From contig URPS01000002.1 in the NCBI GenBank assembly GCA_900549855.1, positions 1 to 64,000 of the forward strand: a stretch of 64,000 nucleotides of DNA, written 5' to 3'. This document shows positions 30,501-37,013 of this stretch, piece by piece. The translations under genes and the position numbers were made by a program. This DNA comes from an uncultured bacterium. Its GTDB lineage: Bacteria; Cyanobacteriota; Vampirovibrionia; Gastranaerophilales; Gastranaerophilaceae. The first letter of the stretch is position 1. Every line of letters begins with the position of its first letter. The notes under the pieces were generated by a model. It made no database searches. It was not told the DNA's origin and saw nothing but the letters and a program-made list of their open reading frames with translations.

Positions 30501-32435
30501 GGAAACGCCAATTGTTTCATCAGTAGTAGCTCTATTTGAGAAGTATGAAGTTGATAAAACACCTACAGTATTTTCATTCAATTCTAATGAATCCAGAGGT
30601 AATTTCATCAAAGATTTAACTGTAACATCATCTTTTGTTAAAACACCCTTTGGAGCTAATAAATATTGTCCGTTCAAAATATTTGTCAATGCATTATTAT
30701 TTAATTTAGCTTCCGCAGGAAGTTTGCCATCTTTTATCAATTTATCAATAGCTTCAACTGTTTTTGCAGTTCCTACAGTTTGAGCAGTGTAAATTGTTTG
30801 AATATCCTTAACCTTACCTGTCCAATATTTACCGGATTGAATAGCCAAATCTTGAACTTCTCTAGCACCACGTTCAATCATTTGCTTTTCGTAATCTCTT
30901 TCTGAACGACTTACAATACCTTGAAGAAGTTTTTCATCATAACCGGAAATGCCATAATTCATTTTTACCATATCGGTATTTGCATCCCAAGTTACAAAAC
31001 CACCTTCTGTTTTTTTGTCGATTTTGAAATTAGAGAACTGACCTGCCATTATTGTACCGTCAGCAGTATCTAATTTGATATTTTTATCAAATTTTTTGTT
31101 TAATTCATTGATAATTTTAACTCTGTTATCATACTCTTTTGGATCAATCTGGAATATAAAGTTAATAACAGTGTCATTGTGGTTATTGATATCTAAAGCG
31201 TTACCATCTGTCAATTTTTCATAATTAATAATTGCTTTATCCAAATCTTTTATTTGATGGTCACTAGCTTGTTTTGCATCATAAATTTGGAACAAAGTTT
31301 CTTTACCGGAATTATAATTTGGATTTGCGACTTTCTTGTAAGTTCCATCACTTTGTAACTCATAATTATAAGGCGCATTTACCACTCTGTGTCTTAAATC
31401 ATCTTTATTTTGAGGTATTACACCCAAGCCAAGATTTGCATCTTTTAGTCCGCTCATTCTAAACCAATAATAAGATTGAGGATTTTTATCTGCCCATCTT
31501 AATGCATATTGAAAATGAATACCTTCAAGACCTTCTGATGTAAAAGTACCATCATAAACATATTTCATACCATTTGAGTATAAATCACGGAAAAAGGATG
31601 CAAAGTTTTCTGTATTACCCATATTTTCAGAAACTTGCATATTATTTTTGTTCCAATAACCTAAAGACCAACCCTTTGAGCCATTAGCAATAGGAGTTGA
31701 GAACATAAATTTGTAACCATTTTCTTTTAGGTAAGGAATAATTTTTTGTGCACCGGCAATACTACCGCCATGAATATTAGAGAAGTTTTTTATAACACCT
31801 TCCATATTCTTTTGGAAATCTTTATCGTAATATATTTCACCGGTTTTGTCGTCTGAAAAACTTCTATATTTAGCCCCCGGCATTAAAGAATCCGGAGTAA
31901 TCAAATAGCCGGCGCCTTGAATAGTTGGTGTAGTACCTTTTCTTGATACTAAAGAATGAGTGTAATTACTGATAGAGTCACCAACATAATCAGACCTTAC
32001 TGATTTCACATTGCCATCAGCGTCTTTTTCCACAACTGGAGCTATATCATGAACATATGTTCTATTTACGTATTCCTGTCCTTGAGGCTTAATTTTAACA
32101 CCTGTATCAGCACCTTCCCAAATCACTTTACCGGTTGCTTTATCTTTTTTTACAACTTTATAAGCAAAAGGAGCATTCTTATCAAGGTTTGTTATATTTT
32201 GCAAGTTAACATCAACACCTTCAGGCTTTAAAGGTATAGTTGCAATAGGAGTTTGTGACAACTTGTAATTCAATTTTTCAGTAGGAGTCGCACTGTAAAT
32301 TTGAATTTCACAGTTTTCTTTGTCACTATCATAAGGGTAGTTGAAACGCATAACAGTTTCGCCAACATCATTCTTTACGTGTTGATATCCCTTGAATCCT
32401 ATATTTGATAACCCGCTTATTTTATTTACAAACAC
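27591..32435 (-). CDS. Giant GH13-family alpha-glucan hydrolase, not secreted by a standard signal
   Basis: 1614 residues; GTG start with AAGGAG upstream. The N-terminus (SNIGFKGYQ) is not a signal peptide. The GH13 catalytic set is GLDWRLDAAKD with nucleophile Asp825, VAEIT with Glu873, and GNHDKPR with Asp979; later GIPTTYSGDEMGM and NRNVLPW (about 1330-1370) are also typical of the family. A usual GH13 is 450-700 residues, so about 800 residues before the nucleophile include an N-terminal beta-rich domain and large insertions. It probably degrades or remodels glycogen or another alpha-glucan, in the cytosol or exported by an unknown route. Confidence 0.85.
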   Translation of the reverse strand: MFVNKISGLSNIGFKGYQHVKNDVGETVMRFNYPYDSDKENCEIQIYSATPTEKLNYKLSQTPIATIPLKPEGVDVNLQNITNLDKNAPFAYKVVKKDKATGKVIWEGADTGVKIKPQGQEYVNRTYVHDIAPVVEKDADGNVKSVRSDYVGDSISNYTHSLVSRKGTTPTIQGAGYLITPDSLMPGAKYRSFSDDKTGEIYYDKDFQKNMEGVIKNFSNIHGGSIAGAQKIIPYLKENGYKFMFSTPIANGSKGWSLGYWNKNNMQVSENMGNTENFASFFRDLYSNGMKYVYDGTFTSEGLEGIHFQYALRWADKNPQSYYWFRMSGLKDANLGLGVIPQNKDDLRHRVVNAPYNYELQSDGTYKKVANPNYNSGKETLFQIYDAKQASDHQIKDLDKAIINYEKLTDGNALDINNHNDTVINFIFQIDPKEYDNRVKIINELNKKFDKNIKLDTADGTIMAGQFSNFKIDKKTEGGFVTWDANTDMVKMNYGISGYDEKLLQGIVSRSERDYEKQMIERGAREVQDLAIQSGKYWTGKVKDIQTIYTAQTVGTAKTVEAIDKLIKDGKLPAEAKLNNNALTNILNGQYLLAPKGVLTKDDVTVKSLMKLPLDSLELNENTVGVLSTSYFSNRATTDETIGVSRFDLMKKNNPQLVEPYSKNYIKVNSLYNNEVKDFADAVIKKANETSNEKLLDKNGDYTEYGEYVMELVGQDIAKYAFLKALGGDNFQTKIIENGEITYDYDALKNGTSLKSLKINAHSPEEEAAQLEKLMEKGLKTLDSSDISFVADSISKRIAGTDTSSFRIAEAMVDRTGLGLDWRLDAAKDVMDMDAIRNEDDAFDDNWNDVINFWSKFVQGVKSQNPNAYIVAEITDIEPLMKDNFGAEVYPYKGKTDIGQKFNGEPDAFVKFFNETGITSEAGYSYFFTDLLTNFAPSFDEGNGINQDHDRFRNRFDLLLQTRSVDYLRNLYTFMGNHDKPRMIHGLALDMGLFHSNLLNDYSNFEQNRDGRMAAIKVLSGAKTEADIPLELRLNVDNNNYFLTASPRAITMSKLLMEVLNEDCADVASDEDKARITKAIVDLTNGNYLGVGQTENMQKIKLQELSSVENAFKEVLKMAKGLNLSEADKNKLITEVVKQANSMNINNYLVHGDMDWQDAKLKEENNKFAAEILGHKADYSRYSLYTIQIARLLKDAYKQTKLSPKAEASINDALKDFVEKYDRHLVESNKEEFKKIEDPNIATRKNAYAARDIKLAIAMAVKQAEFTSGKPVANKEKIIDSVYKAATEPAVAKAAMIMEFLKGLPGIPTTYSGDEMGMTGYEEKAKNIYLQNRNVLPWTEIEGESDIAKYRKTVMGAINGAIKDRSNPELAALNNGTPYMLEVQAQNKSTSEARVRINDINNELGEIAKRAEEKKSNPNDEKLKTQLVDERRLLTRELAKVAYMMQSANGDMTVTLFDSGDVDFSNRCDYFAKNNIKTEAERQKFFADNDIESINPNNKYVPILPKSELDMIMLGAGVAVPVGTVFTNSNAKDKTEYVVKEVGGKLGIVRKDGKKIIMNGKTAKNGVMILKHIKNVIFRGSNTKAYNTQFKYASNPYKNIEQPEEGQKLSIVSK

Positions 32436-32611
32436 CTTGCTGAACTCCTTCTGTATATATAAAGAATGTAAAAAAATATTTTTTGCTTATTTTTCGGCAT
32501 GTAAAAGAAAATATTTACAAAATTTAATATTGTATATAATACACATTATCACTAAATTTCACATAACAATTATATTACAAAAAAGATTTCAGCACAAGAA
32601 AGTCTTATACT

Positions 32612-33958
32612 TTAGATATCAACACCTGACATCATATTAATCAAAGTATCAATTGTATTTTGCATATTTACACTGTCAGTAGTTCTTTGCTGTAAAAATG
32701 CGTTAATCTGAGGCATCATTTGTATTGCTGTATCCAGTTTTGGATTTGACCCAGGTTGATACATACCTACATCAATCAAGTCTTTATTTTCACGATACAT
32801 TGCCATAACTTTTCTTAATTTACCTGCGGCTTCTTTATGTTCTTTAGAAGCAATCGCAGACATAAGTCTGGAAATACTACCCAAAATATCAATCGCAGGA
32901 TAATGGTTAGCTTCGGCAACTTTTCTGGACAAGAAAATGTGACCGTCCGTAATACCACGCACAGTATCTACAATTGGGTCATTAATGTCATCACCTTCCA
33001 TCAAAACGGTATAAAATGCAGTAATAGAGCCTTTAGGGCTATTACCGGCTCTTTCCAAAATCTTTTGCAGCCAAGAAAAGATTGATGGCGGATAACCTTT
33101 CATTGTTGGAGGTTCACCAATTGACAAGCCAACTTCACGTCCTGCCATCGCACAACGAGTAACGGTATCAGTCATCAAGAAAACTTTTTTACCTTGATCT
33201 CTAAAATACTCACATACAGCAGTTGCAGTCATAAGACATTTTTGTCTAATCAATGGTGGCTGGTCACCTGTAGAACATACAAGAACAGATTTTTTCATAC
33301 CTTCCGGCCCAAGAGCATCTTCTACAAACTCTTTAACTTCTCTTCCACGTTCTCCAATTAGTGCAACAACGTTGACATCAGCATCAGAATTTCTCGCAAT
33401 CATACCCAGCAGAGTACTTTTACCTACACCGGAACCGGCAAACAACCCCATACGTTGTCCGCAGCCAAATGTTAAACAAGAATCAATTGCTCTAACGCCC
33501 GTTGAAAACATTTCCGTAATAATAGGACGCTCAAACGGTCCAGGAGGAGGACCATCAATCGGGCGCCATAATGCGCCTTCCGTATCTAAAGGTTTTCCGT
33601 CTATCGGATCACCCATTGGGTCAATAAGCCTACCCAGTAAAAATTCTCCAACAGGAATAATAATTGGTTGTCCTGTTGTTGTTACAAGACTACCTTGTCC
33701 AATTCCTGTTCCATCATAAAGTAAAAGCAATTGAGCAGCATCACCTTTAAACGCAACAACTTCCGCCGGTTTTTTCTCTCCGTTTGCAGCCTCAATGTAG
33801 CATAAGTCGCCAATTTTAAGTCCTGGGAGTTTAACTTCTACTGTCAACCCCAAAAGCTTAGAAACGCTGCCTTTGTACTTATACAACTCGACGTTTTCTA
33901 TCTTGTCATGGACTTTTTGCTTAAGCTCATCTAAATACTCTTGATTAACACCTTCCAT
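32612..33958 (-). CDS. fliI: Flagellum-specific ATPase FliI
   Basis: 448 residues, normal length. Walker A is AGSGVGKST (about 170), with GERGREVKEF, LMTDTVTRCAMAGREV and the REVGLSIGEPP stretch of the FliI/YscN group. It powers export through the flagellar type III apparatus. The -10 box TGTTAAAAT ends 6 nt before the ATG and no Shine-Dalgarno site is present. No other export genes lie beside it; flagellin is at 42.5 kb. Confidence 0.95.
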   Translation of the reverse strand: MEGVNQEYLDELKQKVHDKIENVELYKYKGSVSKLLGLTVEVKLPGLKIGDLCYIEAANGEKKPAEVVAFKGDAAQLLLLYDGTGIGQGSLVTTTGQPIIIPVGEFLLGRLIDPMGDPIDGKPLDTEGALWRPIDGPPPGPFERPIITEMFSTGVRAIDSCLTFGCGQRMGLFAGSGVGKSTLLGMIARNSDADVNVVALIGERGREVKEFVEDALGPEGMKKSVLVCSTGDQPPLIRQKCLMTATAVCEYFRDQGKKVFLMTDTVTRCAMAGREVGLSIGEPPTMKGYPPSIFSWLQKILERAGNSPKGSITAFYTVLMEGDDINDPIVDTVRGITDGHIFLSRKVAEANHYPAIDILGSISRLMSAIASKEHKEAAGKLRKVMAMYRENKDLIDVGMYQPGSNPKLDTAIQMMPQINAFLQQRTTDSVNMQNTIDTLINMMSGVDI

Positions 33959-33964
33959 AATTTA

Positions 33965-33970
33965 ATTTTA
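33965..33970 (-). promoter_or_regulatory. Extended -10 box 6 nt before fliI
   Basis: Minus strand TGTTAAAAT: the TAAAAT occupies 33970-33965, and 6 nt separate it from the ATG at 33958. A leaderless transcript is predicted. Confidence 0.55.
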
Positions 33971-33990
33971 ACATAGCATTTATATAATAT

Positions 33991-35367
33991 CTATCCTCTT
34001 GCACAAATTGTTTGAGCTACATATACACCGGATGCAGATGCTTGGATTAAACCTCTTGTTACTCCGGCACCATCACCGATTGTAAACAAATTCTTAACCC
34101 CTTCTGTTTCCAATTCGTTTGTCAATTTAACTCTTGCAGAATAGAATTTAACTTCTATACCATAAAGAAGAGTGTATCTTGAAGCAGTTCCCGGAGCGAT
34201 TTTATCAAGCGCAAACAGCATCTCAATAATACTTTTCATTTGTCTATAAGGAATTACCAAACTCAAATCCCCCGGAGTTGCACAAGTTAATGTTGGCGTA
34301 ATTACACTTGATTTAATTCTATCCGGAGTAGAGCGTCTGCCTTCCAACAAATCACCGAATCTTTGAACAAGAATGCCGCCCGCAAGCATGTTTGCAAGAC
34401 TTGCAATATGTTGACCATAAGCTATTGGTTCTTTGAACGGTTCTGTAAACTTTTTACTTACAAGTAGCGCAAAGTTTGTATTATTTGTTTTGATATTAGC
34501 ATAACTATGACCATTTACAGTCACAATTCCGTTGTAATTTTCTTGAACAACTTCCCCGTTAGGGTTCATGCAGAAAGTTCTAACTTCATCGCCAAATGTT
34601 GGAGAATAGTAAACCAACTTGGATTCATAAAGTTTATCAGTAAGCGGAGCAAATACAGGGGCCGGTAATTCAACACGAACACCAACATCGACTGCATTAT
34701 TAACCATGCCGATTTTATTTTTAGCGAATTCATGAGTAAGCCAATCTGCTCCTTCTCTCCCTGGAGCAATAATTGTATATTGTGCTTTTATAATATCACC
34801 ATTATCAAGAACAATTCCTTTAACCTGCTCACATTCAACAATAAGGTTTTGTGCTGTTACATTGTTTAAAATCGTAATTCTATCATCCAGATAATCTTGC
34901 ATATGTTTAAGAACATCAAGACTTCTTTCTGTACCTAAATGTCTTACAGGAGAGTGAACAAGCTTCAATTCAGCTTTCACAGCTTCACGCTCAATCTCTC
35001 TAAAGACTTCCATGTTAGTACCAAAAACTTCGTCTGTTGCGCCATGCTCTAAATACATATCATCTGCGTATTTAATAAGTTCTTCAACTTTTTCTCTTGA
35101 CATATAGTCAACCAAATGACCACCAACATCCGGAGTTAGGGTAAGCTTACCGTCAGAAAAAGCACCTGCTCCGCCCCAACCGCAAAGCAAACCACAACGT
35201 TTACAATTAACGCATTTTGGAGAACCTTCTCTAATCGGACATTTTCTCTTTTCAATTTTCTGCCCTTTTTCTATCAAAACCACTTTCCACTCAGGACGCA
35301 ATTTTACAATTTCTAACGCAGAAAAAATTCCGGCAGGACCAGCACCGATAATCGCAACATTATACAT
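33991..35367 (-). CDS. FAD-dependent dehydrogenase (COG2509-type)
   Basis: 458 residues from the ATG at 35367, which has AGGAG 8 nt upstream; the three extra residues of a longer reading have no support. FAD binding is GAGPAGIFSA at residue 8 onward. A Cys-rich segment (CPIREGSPKCVNCKRCGLLC) followed by GWGGAGAFSDGKL is typical of these uncharacterised dehydrogenases. The C-terminal FTIGDGAGVTRGLIQASASG closes the FAD site. The electron partner is unknown. It ends 32 nt upstream of fliI, which has its own promoter. Confidence 0.85.
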   Translation of the reverse strand: MYNVAIIGAGPAGIFSALEIVKLRPEWKVVLIEKGQKIEKRKCPIREGSPKCVNCKRCGLLCGWGGAGAFSDGKLTLTPDVGGHLVDYMSREKVEELIKYADDMYLEHGATDEVFGTNMEVFREIEREAVKAELKLVHSPVRHLGTERSLDVLKHMQDYLDDRITILNNVTAQNLIVECEQVKGIVLDNGDIIKAQYTIIAPGREGADWLTHEFAKNKIGMVNNAVDVGVRVELPAPVFAPLTDKLYESKLVYYSPTFGDEVRTFCMNPNGEVVQENYNGIVTVNGHSYANIKTNNTNFALLVSKKFTEPFKEPIAYGQHIASLANMLAGGILVQRFGDLLEGRRSTPDRIKSSVITPTLTCATPGDLSLVIPYRQMKSIIEMLFALDKIAPGTASRYTLLYGIEVKFYSARVKLTNELETEGVKNLFTIGDGAGVTRGLIQASASGVYVAQTICARG

Positions 35368-35540
35368 AAACAACACTCCTACTACCCTATTACTTATTTA
35401 GGATAAACTAAACACAAGTTTAAATCAATAATATAACAGTATATACAATTAGGTATATCCGATACATCCTTTGTGATTATATACGACTCATTCTTTAGAA
35501 TAGTTTTTGCAAAAAATGCTTACATTTCTTTACATACCAA

Positions 35541-35569
35541 TTGTGCAAACTCTGTTTTTATGGTAGAAT
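35541..35569 (+). promoter_or_regulatory. Promoter of a small plus-strand gene
   Basis: TTGTGC (35541-35546), 17-nt spacer, TAGAAT (35564-35569). About 90 nt of untranslated leader would precede the ATG at 35663. Confidence 0.5.
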
Positions 35570-35662
35570 AGGCGCATAGAAAAAGTGAAATGTGTTTGAT
35601 TTTAACTGATAAAAACCAGATTTTTTATAATTTTGTGTGTTACTAATATAGGAGAAAAAACT

Positions 35663-35815
35663 ATGAAACTTATCTCTAAAGAACCAAAAACAGTTAAATC
35701 TGCATTCAATGATGAATTTGAAAGCTATTTAAAAAAACAACAAATCAAAACTACTTTTAATGGTTATGAAATTGAGTCTTTCTCTTGGTACAAAAAAGCT
35801 TTGGGCTTAGCGTAA
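35663..35815 (+). CDS. 50-residue protein of unknown function
   Basis: Starts MKLISKEPKTVKSAF with TAGGAG eight bases before the ATG; an upstream in-frame start at 35633 has no ribosome site. Basic N-terminus, one SFSWYKKAL aromatic patch near the end, no membrane segment. It has its own promoter, an approximately 90-nt leader and a strong terminator, so it looks like a separately transcribed and possibly abundant small protein. I do not recognise a family. Confidence 0.6.
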   Translation: MKLISKEPKTVKSAFNDEFESYLKKQQIKTTFNGYEIESFSWYKKALGLA

Positions 35816-35855
35816 ATTGTTTAAGACAGCTTTGGGAGAGTGAAGAAGATTTTTT

Positions 35856-35897
35856 AAGCAGCGAAATTTCTTTTATTTGAGATTTTGCTGCTTTTTA
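35856..35897 (+). terminator. Rho-independent terminator
   Basis: AAGCAGC (35856-35862) pairs with GCTGCTT (35887-35893), helped by AAAT/ATTT pairs inside, and is followed by TTT. It ends the 50-residue gene and may also serve the convergent gene at 35935 in the other direction. Confidence 0.7.
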
Positions 35898-35934
35898 ACG
35901 CTTTTGTGATGTAATTAATTACGCCAATTTATGA

Positions 35935-36606
35935 TTACTTCTTATTTCCGACTTCATTACCGGGAATCATTAGCGCTAATGGAATAATTCTGGCTATACC
36001 ATTAACAATAGGAGATGATGAAACATAAGACGCTGCAACAACAGCATCGTCAACGTGAGCAGAGAAATCTGTAAGCTTCATATCACGTCCTTCTTTTTGA
36101 CGGAATATAAAATTATTAACTCTATTCATAATAACGTTAGCCAAATAAACACCGGCAAAAATACCGGCAACTGCACCACAAGTTTTAGCGACCTTGCCAT
36201 ATTTGCCGAGTTTTTCTGATAAAAAGTCTACTGTCAAAATTGGAATAGAAACATTGCCAACTTGCATTAAAGCTTCTCTACGTTTTTCTTTTCTTGCTTT
36301 TGGGTCTTTATCAATCATATAACCACCAGCTAAACCACCAAGAATCGAACCCACACCAATTGGAATAACTTGTTCGTCATGGTATTTTACTTTTGCAAGA
36401 TAGGAATTCTTAATATTTTTAAACATTTTATTAGGTTTAAGAGAATACCCCGCTCTCTTTGCTAAAATAGCACAACTTGCAGCTGTACCAAGAGCAGCCA
36501 TGCCGGCAACAACAGCTTTTTGTCGTTTAGAATAAGTATTCTTAGAATCTTGTTCGCCAAAATGCTTAAATTCCGGACTTGTATAATTTACTGGACTTAT
36601 GTTCAT
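35935..36606 (-). CDS. Membrane-associated hypothetical protein with N-terminal FxxF/G motif
   Basis: 223 residues. It begins MNISPVNYTSPEFKHFGEQ. Four hydrophobic stretches follow: VVAGMAALGTAASCAILAK (about 32-50), a Gly-rich helix IPIGVGSILGGLAGGYMI (about 82-100), VAKTCGAVAGIFAGVYLANVI (about 140-160), and a last one near IARIIPLALMIP. This suggests an integral or membrane-associated protein. A basic loop (DPKARKEKRREAL) lies between them. No family is recognised. GGAAGGT lies upstream of the ATG. Confidence 0.6.
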   Translation of the reverse strand: MNISPVNYTSPEFKHFGEQDSKNTYSKRQKAVVAGMAALGTAASCAILAKRAGYSLKPNKMFKNIKNSYLAKVKYHDEQVIPIGVGSILGGLAGGYMIDKDPKARKEKRREALMQVGNVSIPILTVDFLSEKLGKYGKVAKTCGAVAGIFAGVYLANVIMNRVNNFIFRQKEGRDMKLTDFSAHVDDAVVAASYVSSSPIVNGIARIIPLALMIPGNEVGNKK

Positions 36607-36905
36607 TCTACTACCTTCCGATTAGTATAAAACGCAAACAAGATAAAAATTGCTTTTATGTTAAAAAATCTTAACAAACATTTTGTACCTCGTTCTGTAA
36701 TACTAACTCTTTTAGTATAGCAGAATGACACTAGAATATCGTAGGGTGGTAAAAGCGAAAGCGGTTCCCACCTTTACAAATTATTGTTGCATTGTGCGCA
36801 CTCAACAAATCTTTATCTTTTTACTAAAAATAAAAGTTAATAAAAAGCTGGATTCTTCGAAACACAGTTTCTCAGAATGACAGAAGAATTTTTTTTAACA
36901 AAAGC

Positions 36906-36940
36906 AGGTCGTGTTCAATGATAAATGTTGAACACGACCT
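36906..36940 (-). terminator. Perfect 13-bp hairpin, probable terminator
   Basis: AGGTCGTGTTCAA (36906-36918) and TTGAACACGACCT (36928-36940) are exact inverted copies with a 9-nt loop. On the minus strand GCTTTTG follows. It lies about 75 nt beyond the stop of the 879-residue gene. Confidence 0.65.
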
Positions 36941-36971
36941 ACATTCTATTTATAGATAACAGATTGTAATT

Positions 36972-36991
36972 GTTGGGGTAGAAACCCCAAC
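36972..36991 (-). terminator. Second hairpin after the same gene
   Basis: GTTGGGGT (36972-36979), AGAA loop, ACCCCAAC (36984-36991): 8 perfect pairs, 22 nt past the stop of the 879-residue gene. No U-run follows on the minus strand, so it may stabilise the 3' end rather than terminate. Confidence 0.45.
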
Positions 36992-37013
36992 TTACTATTT
37001 TGCACTACCAATA

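Larger units (their letters stand above)
36607..37013. other. Intergenic region with degenerate repeats and two hairpins
   Basis: 407 bp without a gene. It holds AATGACA/TCAGAATGACAG segments near 36722 and 36870, which match the common CTGTCATTCTGAG type of interspersed repeat. There is also a GGGTGG...CCACCT pair (about 36744-36777) and two strong hairpins listed separately at its right end. Confidence 0.5.
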
